The notes below the pieces were generated by a model. The model saw only the letters and a list, made by a program, of their open reading frames with translations, did not search any database and was not told where the DNA came from. Made by a program: the position numbers and the translations under genes. DNA of 64,000 bases from Microbacterium sp. A20 (GTDB lineage: Bacteria > Actinomycetota > Actinomycetes > Actinomycetales > Microbacteriaceae), in contig NZ_SSDF01000084.1 of NCBI RefSeq assembly GCF_004794515.1, positions 119,215-183,214 on the forward strand, given 5' to 3'. How positions within the stretch are numbered: the stretch's first letter is position 1; each line of letters begins with the position of its first letter. Shown here in pieces: positions 25,246-33,392 of the stretch.

Positions 25246-25842
25246 TCAGTCGAAGAGGTAGCGCTGCACGGTCGGGCCGACGCGGGTGACGAGCTCGTCG
25301 ACCGACGCCGCGGCGAGCGCGGGGAGCCGCAGCACGTAGCGGGCGATCAGCATCCCGGCGATCTGCGACGCCACGAGCGATGCCCGTAGATCGGCGTCAT
25401 CGGCCTCGAGGCTGCGGGCGACACGGGAGAGCAGTTCGCGCGAGAGGAACCCCGCCAGCAACGGGGTCGTCAGCCGGCTCCCCAGGGCGGTGCGGATCAG
25501 CATGACTCCTCGTCGACGCACCTCCGGCTGCTCGAACGCCTCGAGCACGTAGCGGATCAGCCGCTCACCGACCTCCTCACGCGGACCCGCGAGGATCTTC
25601 GGCACGTCGACGTCGGGTCGCAGCGGGATGCCCACAGCCTCCGCGAAGAGATCGGCCTTGGTGCCGAAGTAGTGGTGCACGAGTGCCGAGTCCACGCCGG
25701 CTCTGGCGGCGATGGAGCGGACCGTCGCCCCGTCGTACCCCTTCTCGGCGAAGTCGTCGACCGCCGATGCGATGATGCGCGCCCTCGAGTCGGAGCCGCC
25801 CCGGGGGCGCCCTCGCCGGCGCGGCGCCTTCTGCTCGGTCAT
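25246..25842 (-). CDS. TetR-family transcriptional regulator
   Basis: Repressor of 198 residues. The N-terminal basic stretch RRRGRPRGGSDSRARI precedes the helix-turn-helix AVDDFAEKGYDGATVRSIAARAGVDSALVHHYFGTKADLFAEAV. The C-terminal domain is of the TetR_C type. The ATG at 25842 is preceded by TAGGCT at 7 nt; an upstream frame to 26052 overlaps the AAA gene and is rejected. It lies upstream of the ABC exporter and probably binds the palindrome at 24939-24954. Confidence 0.88.
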   Translation of the reverse strand: MTEQKAPRRRGRPRGGSDSRARIIASAVDDFAEKGYDGATVRSIAARAGVDSALVHHYFGTKADLFAEAVGIPLRPDVDVPKILAGPREEVGERLIRYVLEAFEQPEVRRRGVMLIRTALGSRLTTPLLAGFLSRELLSRVARSLEADDADLRASLVASQIAGMLIARYVLRLPALAAASVDELVTRVGPTVQRYLFD

Positions 25843-25849
25843 GACCGCC

Positions 25850-25855
25850 AGCCTA
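25850..25855 (-). promoter_or_regulatory. -10 box TAGGCT, leaderless TetR gene
   Basis: TAGGCT on the minus strand ends 7 nt before the TetR ATG. No Shine-Dalgarno is present. Confidence 0.5.
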
Positions 25856-25886
25856 TGACGCGTGCCGACGGCGCGGGGCTCGGCCC

Positions 25887-26639
25887 TCAGTCGAGCAGAT
25901 GACGCAGGTAGCGCGTCGGATGCTCGAGGAACGAGCGCCAATGGTTCACGATCTCGAGGTCGCCCCACTCGGCCGGACGGACGCCCCACTCCCCCACCTC
26001 GAGGATCTTCGCGCCGGGCAGGGCCGCGAGCACCGGCGAGTGCGTCGCGCACAGCACCTGGCCGCCTTCGTCGGCGATGCGTCGGAGCACCGCGATCAGG
26101 GCGAGCGTCGAGTTGAACGACAGCGCCGCCTCGGGCTCATCGAGACAGTAGAAGCCGGGCTCGTCGAATCGGCTCTCCAGCAGAGCGAGGAACGATTCGC
26201 CGTGGCTCATCTCGTGGAACGCGACATCGCCGCGGGGTGAGGGGTTCTCTTCCAGGTAGGTGTAGAAGGAGTGCATCGTCTCGGCGCGGAGGAAGAAGCC
26301 CCACCGGTTCGCTCCCACGCCCCGCTGCAGCCGCAGCCAGTCCGACAGCGGAGACTCGGTCGCGCGCGTGGTGTGCCGCGCCTGCCGAGAACCGCCCTCC
26401 GGAGAGAGCCCGTAGGCGAGCGCGATCCCTTCGACGAGGGTGGACTTGCCGCTGCCGTTCTCACCCACGAGGAACGTGACCCCGGGGTCGAGATCGATCC
26501 CCTCCCGCAGCACCTGGGCGACGGCGGGAATGTTCGTCGGCCATCCCGCTCCGGGCGTCGGTGCGTCGTCGTTCGGGCGCACCGCCACGACCGGCTGCTG
26601 CCGCCGTTGCCGAGAGGTCGGCTCCCAGAACGCATCCAT
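25887..26639 (-). CDS. AAA-family ATPase (ABC-ATPase fold, RecF/SMC-like)
   Basis: Cytosolic ATPase of 250 residues. Walker A is FLVGENGSGKSTLVE near residue 60, Walker B FYCLDEPEAALS near 170, and ATHSPVLAALPGAKI is the switch region. HEMSHGESFLAL replaces the usual LSGGQ signature. No second domain (TOPRIM or nuclease) is attached and no obvious partner is adjacent, so the role is unknown. GGAGGG lies 7 nt before the ATG. The 214-nt gap upstream holds an 8-bp GC hairpin at 26695-26716 and otherwise nothing I recognise. Confidence 0.78.
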   Translation of the reverse strand: MDAFWEPTSRQRRQQPVVAVRPNDDAPTPGAGWPTNIPAVAQVLREGIDLDPGVTFLVGENGSGKSTLVEGIALAYGLSPEGGSRQARHTTRATESPLSDWLRLQRGVGANRWGFFLRAETMHSFYTYLEENPSPRGDVAFHEMSHGESFLALLESRFDEPGFYCLDEPEAALSFNSTLALIAVLRRIADEGGQVLCATHSPVLAALPGAKILEVGEWGVRPAEWGDLEIVNHWRSFLEHPTRYLRHLLD

Positions 26640-26853
26640 CGTGATCCCTCCGCGCACTTCTCGTGGAGGTTACCGGCATCCGCCGACACGGGATCGCGCG
26701 GGACCATCCCCGCGCGGGACCCATCCGCGCACGGCCGACCCGGCCCTTTCTGTGCGAACGGCCCCTCTGCGCGCGTACTCAAGGGGGCGGGTCGCACGCA
26801 AGCGGGCTGCTCGGCCGACGGGGTGAGGGGGGAGGGGAGAATCTAAGGAGGTG

Positions 26854-28350
26854 TCAGCACTCGATGACGTTGACCGCGAGGCCGCCCTCGCTGGTCTCCT
26901 TGTACTTGGTCGACATGTCGGCACCCGTCTGGCGCATCGTCTCGACGACGGCATCCAGCGAGACGTAGTGGCTGCCGTCTCCGCGCAGTGCGAGACGAGC
27001 GGCCGTGACCGCCGTCGATGCCGCGATCGCGTTGCGTTCGATGCAGGGGATCTGCACGAGACCGCCGATCGGGTCGCAGGTGAGCCCCAGATGGTGTTCC
27101 ATCGCGATCTCGGCGGCGTTCTCGATCTGACGATTTGTACCGCCCATCACCGCGGTGAGTCCACCGGCCGCCATCGCGCACGCGGAGCCGACCTCGGCCT
27201 GGCACCCGCCCTCGGCTCCCGAGATCGACGCGTTCGCCTTGAACAGCGATCCGAGCGCGGTCGCGGTCAGCAGGAAGCGTCGGATGCCGCGGCGGCGGTT
27301 GGCCTCGGCGGTCTGCTCCTCGTCGAGGTCGCTCGCGGCATCCAGAGCTCTCACGTCCGGCTCGAACCCCAGCAGCGCACTGCCGACCAGCTCGCCGTAC
27401 GGGGTGACGGCATTCCCCGCACCGAGTCCCGAGTCGGCGAGGAACCGCCACCAGTACATGGCGACGGCGGGGAGGATGCCGGCGGCACCGTTCGTCGGCG
27501 CGGTCACGACTCGTCCGCCCGCCGCGTTCTCTTCATTGACGGCCAGCGCGAAGGCGCCGAGCCATTCGCCCGGCAGTTCGCGATGCCCGTCGGCCTCGAC
27601 CGCTTCGAGCTGGCCGCGGATCACTCCGGCCCGCCGCTTGACCTTGAGGATGCCGGGAAGCGTGCCGTCGGCGTGAAGGCCGGCCTCGACGCATCCCGAC
27701 ATCGCGTCCCAGATCGCGTCGAGCCCGGCCGCGACCTCCTCCTCGCCGCGGAGCGAGGTCTCGTTGAGCCGCGCGACCTCGGCGATCGACAGTCCGTTCT
27801 CGTCGCAGAGAGCCAACAGCGAGGCCGCATCCGCATACGCGTAGGGGAACCCCGCGGTCGTGAGCTTCGCGTCCTCCCCGTCCCTGCGGATGAAGCCGCC
27901 GCCGACCGAGTAGTAGGTCTCCTCGGCGACGATCCGCCCCTCGGGATCCCACGCCGTGATCGTCATGGCGTTGGGGTGCCCCGGCAGCCGGGTGCGCGGC
28001 GCGAACACGATGTCGTCCTTCGCGAACGGGACGTCGTGGATGCCGTCGATCGACAGCCCGCCACCCGCGGGGAAGTCCGTCCACGCCGACCTCACGTCGG
28101 CGGGATCGCACGTCTCCGGTGCGAGTCCGCGGAGCCCGGCGACGACGGCATCCGGTGTGCCGTGGCCTATGCCGGTCGCACCGAGCGATCCGTACAGCGT
28201 GCTGCCGACGCGCGCCACGCGCGGGAGGGCGCCCGTCGCGGTGAGCCGTCGTGCGAAGTCGAGGGCGGCCCGCATCGGTCCGACCGTATGGGAGCTCGAA
28301 GGCCCCACTCCGATGGAGAAGAGGTCGAAAGCCGAGACGTACGCAGTCAC
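26854..28350 (-). CDS. sdaA: L-serine ammonia-lyase, iron-sulfur dependent
   Basis: Deaminates L-serine to pyruvate and ammonia. The single-chain protein of 498 residues has the beta domain first (SAFDLFSIGVGPSSSHTVGPM) and the alpha domain second, with the Fe-S cysteines in GGCQAEVGSACAMAAGG and LTCDPIGGLVQIPC. The C-terminal Cys (NVIEC), which can plug the active site in this type, is present. The GTG at 28350 follows TAGCCT by 6 nt, giving a leaderless start. Confidence 0.95.
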   Translation of the reverse strand: MTAYVSAFDLFSIGVGPSSSHTVGPMRAALDFARRLTATGALPRVARVGSTLYGSLGATGIGHGTPDAVVAGLRGLAPETCDPADVRSAWTDFPAGGGLSIDGIHDVPFAKDDIVFAPRTRLPGHPNAMTITAWDPEGRIVAEETYYSVGGGFIRRDGEDAKLTTAGFPYAYADAASLLALCDENGLSIAEVARLNETSLRGEEEVAAGLDAIWDAMSGCVEAGLHADGTLPGILKVKRRAGVIRGQLEAVEADGHRELPGEWLGAFALAVNEENAAGGRVVTAPTNGAAGILPAVAMYWWRFLADSGLGAGNAVTPYGELVGSALLGFEPDVRALDAASDLDEEQTAEANRRRGIRRFLLTATALGSLFKANASISGAEGGCQAEVGSACAMAAGGLTAVMGGTNRQIENAAEIAMEHHLGLTCDPIGGLVQIPCIERNAIAASTAVTAARLALRGDGSHYVSLDAVVETMRQTGADMSTKYKETSEGGLAVNVIEC

Positions 28351-28356
28351 CCCTCC

Positions 28357-28362
28357 AGGCTA
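28357..28362 (-). promoter_or_regulatory. -10 box TAGCCT, leaderless sdaA
   Basis: TAGCCT on the minus strand ends 6 nt before the sdaA GTG codon. Confidence 0.5.
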
Positions 28363-28475
28363 CGCCGCATCCGCGCCTTCGGTTCACCCCGATTAACTCG
28401 GCGCCGCGTCAAGCCCCTTCAACCACATCAGCCGACGAGGCATCCTGATCGGACGACACCATGAAAGGGGCCATC

Positions 28476-28757
28476 ATGACGAACGCCACTCCCGGACAGG
28501 ATCCCGCCGAGGCGCAGACGCCCACTCCCACGCCCGCCTCCGACACGAGCGAGGGCGAGGCGACGACGCCCGACCAGGCCGAATCGCCCGAAGACGCCGA
28601 CCCGAGCGAGGTGCCCAGCACCGAGGAGCTCGAGGAGCCGAGCACCGAGAAGGACCCGGGCCAAGAGCCGAAGGCCCCGAAGCGCGAAGAGCCCGAGCCC
28701 GACCACGAGGCCGTCGGCATCGGAGTGATCGACACGGAGGAACCGCAGGCCGGCTGA
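28476..28757 (+). CDS. small acidic disordered protein, unknown function
   Basis: A 93-residue protein composed almost wholly of Glu, Asp, Pro, Thr, Ser and Ala, with no hydrophobic core, no signal peptide and no cysteine. It is predicted to be intrinsically disordered. AAAGGGG lies 7 nt before the ATG at 28476, which is why I prefer this over the ATG at 28461. It is flanked downstream by an inverted repeat. I do not recognise a family; coding status rests on the Shine-Dalgarno and third-position GC bias. Confidence 0.6.
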   Translation: MTNATPGQDPAEAQTPTPTPASDTSEGEATTPDQAESPEDADPSEVPSTEELEEPSTEKDPGQEPKAPKREEPEPDHEAVGIGVIDTEEPQAG

Positions 28758-28766
28758 GCACCTCGC

Positions 28767-28845
28767 TGAGACCCCGGGCTACCGCCGAGACCCCGCCCTG
28801 CAGACATCAGCAGGGCGGGGTCTCGGCGCGAAGTCGGGGTCTCGG
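28767..28845. repeat. nested inverted repeat, GCCGAGACCCC family, copy 2
   Basis: A perfect 17-bp inverted repeat (28784-28800 with 28811-28827, 10-nt loop) carries GCCGAGACCCCG at its outer end. A second, outer pair of GAGACCCCG / CGGGGTCTC copies flanks it. It lies between two convergent genes and may terminate both. The architecture matches the element at 3051-3117, with a different inner stem. Confidence 0.75.
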
Positions 28846-28850
28846 CGGAA

Positions 28851-30581
28851 CTACTCGACGAGCTTGCCCTTGGTGTCGACCTCACGCATGAGCTCGGCGA
28901 TCTCGGGCGAGATCTCGGGGATCTCCTCGCGCGTGACGCCCGCGGTCGGCGACCACACCAGGTTCACCTGCAGGGTCGGGTCGGTGTCGGGGAAGTCGCT
29001 GCGGTTGTGGCATCCGCGGGTCTCCCGACGCTCCAGCGCGGCCTCGAGCGTGGCACGAGCGGCGAGCGCCGAGGCCTTGAGATCGAACGCGTGGGCGAGG
29101 TCCTGGAACCCGGCGATGTCGGGGTGGATCCCCACGTCTTCCATGCGCCCCTCGATCATGTCGAGGTCGGCGAGTCCGGCGCGCAGCCCGTCTTCCGAGC
29201 GGACGACCCCGGCGTACTCGGTCATGAGGTTGCGGATGGCACGCTGCAGGGCGCGGACGTTCTCGCGCCCTTCCGCGGCGAGCAGATCGTCGATCTCGGC
29301 CCGTGCCGCAGCGACCGCCTCCGCCGACCGGCGCTGCGCATCGAGACCGGCCGCGTGCTCCATGGCCGCCTGCCCGACGATGCGCCCGTAGACCAGCAGC
29401 TCGATGAGCGAGTTGCCGCCGAGCCGGTTCGCGCCGTGCAGTCCGCTCGAGGCCTCGCCGATCGCGTACAACCCCTCGACGTCGGTCTGATGATCCTCCG
29501 GGCGCACCCAGACTCCACCCATCGAGTAGTGCGCGGTGGGCGCGATCTCGATCGGATCGGTCGTGATGTCGAGCATCTGCAGCTCCATCATCGTCTGGTA
29601 GACGCGCGGCAGCCGGGTCATGATCGTCTCGCGCGGCAGGTGCGACACGTCGAGCCAGACGCCGCCGTTCTCGGTGCCGCGTCCTTCCTTGATCTCGGTG
29701 TACGCGGCGAGCGCGACGCGGTCGCGGGTCGACAGCTCCATGCGCTCGGGGTCGTACTTCTCCATGAACCGCTCACCGAGGGCGTTGCGGAGGATGCCGC
29801 CTTCCCCGCGTGCCGCCTCGGAGATCAAGGTGCCGGCGGCGTTCTCCGGCTCGATGATTCCCGACGGATGGAACTGCACGAGCTCCGGGTCGCGCAGGCG
29901 TGCGCCGGCGTCGACCGCGAGACGGAAGGAGTCGCCGGTGTTCTCGTCGCGACGGGAGGACGTGCGGCGCCAGATGCGGTTGTGCCCGCCGGCCGCGAGG
30001 ATCACGGCATCCGCGTGGATCAGGTAGCGGGTGCCGTCGGCCTGGTCGAAGCCGTAGGCACCGAACACGACGTTGTCGCGCACGAGCAGCCGGGTGATGT
30101 AGACGTGATCGAGGATCGGGACCTCGAGCTGCTCGGCCTTGCGCACGAGGGTGCGCTGGATCTCGAGGCCGGTGTAGTCGCCGGCGAACGCCGTGCGGCG
30201 GAAGGTGTGCGCGCCGAAGAACCGCTGCGAGATGCGGCCGTCGTCTTCGCGGGCGAAGTCCATGCCCCAGCGCTCGAGGTCGCGGATGCCGCGCTCGGCG
30301 CCCTGGGTGACGATCTCGACCGTGTGCGGGTTGGCGAGCAGGTAGCTCTCCTTGATGGTGTCGGCCGCGTGCTGCTGCCAGCTGTCCTCCGCGTCCATGG
30401 TGCCCAGTGCCGCGTTGATGCCGCCGGCGGCAAGGGAGGTGTGCGCGTCCTGACGCGGGCGCTTGCCGACGGCGAGCACGTCGACGCCGTGTTCGGCGAT
30501 CTCGATCGCCGCGCGGAGGCCGGAGCCGCCGGTTCCGATGACGAGGACGGTGGTGGATATCTGACGTTCGGGGGTAGACAT
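28851..30581 (-). CDS. succinate dehydrogenase/fumarate reductase-type flavoprotein, stand-alone
   Basis: FAD-dependent oxidoreductase of 576 residues. The dinucleotide motif VLVIGTGGSGLRAAIEI is at the N-terminus. DAHTSLAAGGINAALG carries the His that holds covalent FAD in SdhA/FrdA and is absent from NadB. ELVQFHPSGI, the HYSMGG block and the helical C-terminal domain follow. No iron-sulfur or membrane-anchor subunit genes lie nearby, so its electron partner is unknown. TAGCGT 7 nt before the ATG suggests leaderless translation. A divergent LysR gene is next to it. Confidence 0.82.
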   Translation of the reverse strand: MSTPERQISTTVLVIGTGGSGLRAAIEIAEHGVDVLAVGKRPRQDAHTSLAAGGINAALGTMDAEDSWQQHAADTIKESYLLANPHTVEIVTQGAERGIRDLERWGMDFAREDDGRISQRFFGAHTFRRTAFAGDYTGLEIQRTLVRKAEQLEVPILDHVYITRLLVRDNVVFGAYGFDQADGTRYLIHADAVILAAGGHNRIWRRTSSRRDENTGDSFRLAVDAGARLRDPELVQFHPSGIIEPENAAGTLISEAARGEGGILRNALGERFMEKYDPERMELSTRDRVALAAYTEIKEGRGTENGGVWLDVSHLPRETIMTRLPRVYQTMMELQMLDITTDPIEIAPTAHYSMGGVWVRPEDHQTDVEGLYAIGEASSGLHGANRLGGNSLIELLVYGRIVGQAAMEHAAGLDAQRRSAEAVAAARAEIDDLLAAEGRENVRALQRAIRNLMTEYAGVVRSEDGLRAGLADLDMIEGRMEDVGIHPDIAGFQDLAHAFDLKASALAARATLEAALERRETRGCHNRSDFPDTDPTLQVNLVWSPTAGVTREEIPEISPEIAELMREVDTKGKLVE

Positions 30582-30595
30582 ACGATTCACGCTAA

Positions 30596-30609
30596 TTAGG
30601 CGACCCTAA
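30596..30609. promoter_or_regulatory. palindrome between the flavoprotein and LysR genes
   Basis: TTAGG and CCTAA form a perfect 5-bp inverted repeat around CGAC, in an AT-rich patch 15 bp upstream of the flavoprotein start. LysR regulators usually bind such sites in the divergent promoter region. Confidence 0.4.
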
Positions 30610-30646
30610 TAACTCCAATGCATAGTTCGAGTGGAAACGATGCCGG

Positions 30647-30652
30647 TAGGCT
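30647..30652 (+). promoter_or_regulatory. -10 box TAGGCT, leaderless LysR gene
   Basis: TAGGCT ends 6 nt before the ATG at 30659 and overlaps an alternative ATG at 30653, which decides for the later start. Confidence 0.55.
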
Positions 30653-30658
30653 ATGGCC

Positions 30659-31588
30659 ATGAACCTCGAGCAGCTCCGCGGGTTCGTCGAGGTCGCACGC
30701 CTCGGACACTTCACCCGCGCCTCCGAGCACCTGCACCTGGCACAGCCGTCGCTGAGCCGCCAGATCTCGACCCTCGAGCGCGAACTCGGCGCCGAACTGT
30801 TCCACCGCGCACGCGGCCACATCGCGCTCACCGCCGCAGGAGAGACCCTCCTCCCCCGCGCACAGCGCATGCTCGCCGAAGCCGACGCCATCCGCGACGA
30901 GATGGGAGAGCTGGCCGGCCTTCGCCGTGGACGTGTGCGGCTGGGCGCGCCGCCGACCCTCTGCATCAGCCTCGTCGCCGAGGCGATCAGCGTGTTCCAT
31001 TCGAGCCACCCCGGCGTCGATCTGCATCTGACCGAGAGCGGATCCCGTCGACTCGTCGAGCAGTTGGCCGTGGGCGCCGTCGACATCGCCCTCATCACCG
31101 AATCCGACGGTCCACCGCCGTCGGGCTTCAGCCTCACGCGCATGCCGCTGCTCGCCGAAGAGCTCGTCGTCATCTCGGCCGCGACAGAGCCGCCCGTCTC
31201 GACCATGCCCGCGATGAGCCTCGCCCACCTGGCCACACTCCCGCTCATCGCCCTCGACGAGACGTACGAACTCCGCGCGACCACCGACGCCGCCTTCCGC
31301 GCGGAGGGCCTCGTGCCCACCCACGTGCTCGAGGGGGCCGAAATGGATGCCGTGCTGCGCTTCGTCGAGCGTGGTGTCGGCGTCGCGGTGGTGCCGGCGA
31401 TGGTGCTGCTCGATCGTCCCGCGCTGCGGTCGGTCCGACTGACGCACCCGATGATGACCCGCACCGTGAGCCTCGCCCACCGGGCGGACGTCACTCCCGC
31501 GGTCGCAGTCGCGGCCATCCGCGAGGTCATCGTGGCCACGGCCGCGGAGGTCGCCCGTCGCGACCCCGCGATCACGAGCCTGCTCTGA
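30659..31588 (+). CDS. LysR-family transcriptional regulator
   Basis: Regulator of 309 residues. The N-terminal helix-turn-helix MNLEQLRGFVEVARLGHFTRASEHLHLAQPSLSRQISTLERELG is canonical. The C-terminal periplasmic-binding-like domain (residues ~90-300) is complete, with FVERGVGVAVVPAMVL near the end. It is divergent from the flavoprotein gene and probably controls it; the effector is unknown. Confidence 0.9.
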   Translation: MNLEQLRGFVEVARLGHFTRASEHLHLAQPSLSRQISTLERELGAELFHRARGHIALTAAGETLLPRAQRMLAEADAIRDEMGELAGLRRGRVRLGAPPTLCISLVAEAISVFHSSHPGVDLHLTESGSRRLVEQLAVGAVDIALITESDGPPPSGFSLTRMPLLAEELVVISAATEPPVSTMPAMSLAHLATLPLIALDETYELRATTDAAFRAEGLVPTHVLEGAEMDAVLRFVERGVGVAVVPAMVLLDRPALRSVRLTHPMMTRTVSLAHRADVTPAVAVAAIREVIVATAAEVARRDPAITSLL

Positions 31589-31631
31589 GCGGAGCCTCAC
31601 CAGCAGTCGCGACAAAGCGGCCCGGATACAG

Positions 31632-31665
31632 CAGAATCCCCGCCGCTTTCGCGACGGGGATTCTG
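31632..31665. terminator. bidirectional terminator between LysR and tRNA-Arg
   Basis: CAGAATCCCCG (31632-31642) pairs with CGGGGATTCTG (31655-31665) over a 12-nt loop that can itself pair partly. It lies between a plus-strand gene and a minus-strand tRNA, so it can serve both. Confidence 0.6.
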
Positions 31666-31683
31666 TACTGTCTCAACACAGTG

Positions 31684-31756
31684 TGCGCCCGAAGGGACTC
31701 GAACCCCTAACCTTCTGATCCGTAGTCAGATGCTCTATCCATTGAGCTACGGGCGC
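31684..31756 (-). tRNA. tRNA-Arg (ACG)
   Basis: A 73-nt cloverleaf. The acceptor stem pairs GCGCCCG with CGGGCGC, the D arm has AGCTCAATGGATAGAGC, the anticodon stem TCTGA/TCAGA holds loop CTACGGA with anticodon ACG, and the T arm is GGGGTTCGAGTCCC. The CCA end is not encoded. Confidence 0.95.
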
Positions 31757-31820
31757 CCAGCCCGCTCAGCGGGCCGTGGAACAGCCTACAACAGTCCTGA
31801 CGCGAAAGCGAAACGAGCGC

Positions 31821-32405
31821 TCAGTCGCTCGCCGCCTCGGCTTTCTGCTGCTTCTTGCGCCGCTTGGCCTTCGCACGCTGCTCGGACGAGAGCGCCTGCA
31901 GGTCGACGAGTCGCAGGGCCTGCATGCGTGCTTCGCGCATGCGGTTGTAGTCGGGATCCTGATCGGGACGCATGCCCTCGACCCGCAGTCGACGGTCGAG
32001 ATTGTGGCGCACGTCGGCCCAGGCGGCGTCGCGCGCCTCTTCGACGATCTGCGCCAGACGTTCCCGGTCTTCCATCATCTCGCGCAGGCGCTGGCCGACC
32101 CCGGTGGACTGCTTGGCCCGGCGGCGCAGGTTTCGCACATCGCGGTCGCGGTAATCGTGCGTGCCCACGGGATCGGAGTGTCTGCCCCTCGCCCGCTTGC
32201 GCAGCGCGGTGACGTTGGCGGCCGCCTCTTCCGACTCCTCGGCCATCGCGCGCAGCGCCTCCCGCGCGTCGTCAATGTACTTCTCCATGTCGAAGACGCC
32301 GTCTTCGGCGATGGTGCCGATGAGGATGTGATTCTTCACCGCGAGGCGCGCGGCAGCCGTCGCGATCGCGACACCTTCGGCGATGGCATCCGCTGTCCGT
32401 ACCAA
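31821..32405 (-). CDS. conserved hypothetical helical protein
   Basis: A 194-residue, highly charged, mostly helical protein. The N-terminus (AIAEGVAIATAAARLAVKNHIL) is Ala-rich, the middle is Arg/Glu-rich (DYRDRDVRNLRRRAKQS), and the C-terminus ends in a Lys/Arg tract (KAKRRKKQQK), consistent with nucleic acid or ribosome contact, though this is inference. The start is a TTG at 32405, placed 6 nt after GAGGAGG; no ATG fits. I do not recognise a functional family, and see no catalytic motif. Confidence 0.68.
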   Translation of the reverse strand: MVRTADAIAEGVAIATAAARLAVKNHILIGTIAEDGVFDMEKYIDDAREALRAMAEESEEAAANVTALRKRARGRHSDPVGTHDYRDRDVRNLRRRAKQSTGVGQRLREMMEDRERLAQIVEEARDAAWADVRHNLDRRLRVEGMRPDQDPDYNRMREARMQALRLVDLQALSSEQRAKAKRRKKQQKAEAASD

Positions 32406-32536
32406 CCGGCACCTCCTCTCCACGAGCGTACCGGTATCACTGGAGCCCGGTGTCGGCCAGAATGGTTCCGGATCAGCATGCCCCACCCCTCCGACATCCG
32501 CCCCCACGGCCCCGGATCGCGCACCGCAGGAGACTC

Positions 32537-33376
32537 ATGAAACACCTCGATCTCGCCGGCAGCACCACCGTGATCACGGGAGCGGCGAACGGCATGGGCG
32601 CCGACATCGCCCGACTGCTGACAGCCCGCGGCACGCACCTCGCGCTGCTCGATCACGACGGCGCCGCGCTCGCGCGCATCGCCGCGGAACTGGACGGCTC
32701 GACGGTCACCACGCACGTGGTCGATCTCCGCGACGACGACGCCGTGTTCGCCGCAACCGACGAGATCACCTCGGCGCATCCGCGGATCAACGCCCTGATC
32801 ACCTGCGCGGGGTCGTCGATGCTCGGGAACCTCGACCAGCTCACGATGGAGGAGATGCGCTGGCTCACCGACGTGAACCTCTGGGGCACGGTGTCGATCA
32901 CCAAGGCGCTGCTCCCTGCCCTGCGCGCCGCACCCGCCGCACACATCACCCACTTCGCGAGCGTGTACGCGCTCGCCGCTCCGGCGGGGCGCATCCCCTA
33001 CGCGATGAGCAAGTTCGCCGTGCGGGGGTTCTCCGAGGCGCTGCGGCACGAGCTGGAGGGCACCACCGTCAGCGTCGGCGCCGTCTACCCGGCCGGCGTC
33101 CGCACCGGCATCATCCTGCACGGCCGCTACGCCGCGGCGATCGATCCGGACGTCGCCGCTCGTGCCGCCGCGGCACAGGCCGCGATGTACCACACCGATC
33201 CGGCGGATGCCGCGGCCCGGATCGTCCGAGCGACCGAGCGAAGGGCTGCGCGCACGATGGTCGGACGTGAGGCACGGCTGATCGACGTGCTCACGCGCAT
33301 CGCCCCGTCGTCGTACTGGCGCGTGATGCGGCGGCCGCTGCGCGCGGCCGTCGACACGACCACGCCGGTCGCCTGA
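32537..33376 (+). CDS. short-chain dehydrogenase/reductase (SDR)
   Basis: NAD(P)-dependent oxidoreductase of 279 residues. The cofactor motif TGAANGMG is near residue 14, CAGSS replaces the NNAG motif, and the catalytic Ser (HFASVYA) with PYAMSKFA supply the S-Y-K triad. The C-terminal ~40 residues (LIDVLTRIAPSSYWRVMRRPL) are typical of the broad SDR group that resembles mycobacterial ketoreductases. CAGGAG lies 6 nt before the ATG. Substrate unknown. Confidence 0.85.
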   Translation: MKHLDLAGSTTVITGAANGMGADIARLLTARGTHLALLDHDGAALARIAAELDGSTVTTHVVDLRDDDAVFAATDEITSAHPRINALITCAGSSMLGNLDQLTMEEMRWLTDVNLWGTVSITKALLPALRAAPAAHITHFASVYALAAPAGRIPYAMSKFAVRGFSEALRHELEGTTVSVGAVYPAGVRTGIILHGRYAAAIDPDVAARAAAAQAAMYHTDPADAAARIVRATERRAARTMVGREARLIDVLTRIAPSSYWRVMRRPLRAAVDTTTPVA

Positions 33377-33392
33377 CCGCACCGGGGCGGCG

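Noticed and set aside
28851..30581. L-aspartate oxidase (NadB)
   Set aside because: The covalent-FAD histidine motif HTSLAAGG is of the SdhA/FrdA type and no nadA or nadC gene is nearby.
31821..32405. Asparagine synthase
   Set aside because: I recall similar small proteins carrying such a name, but no glutaminase or ATP-pyrophosphatase motif is present.
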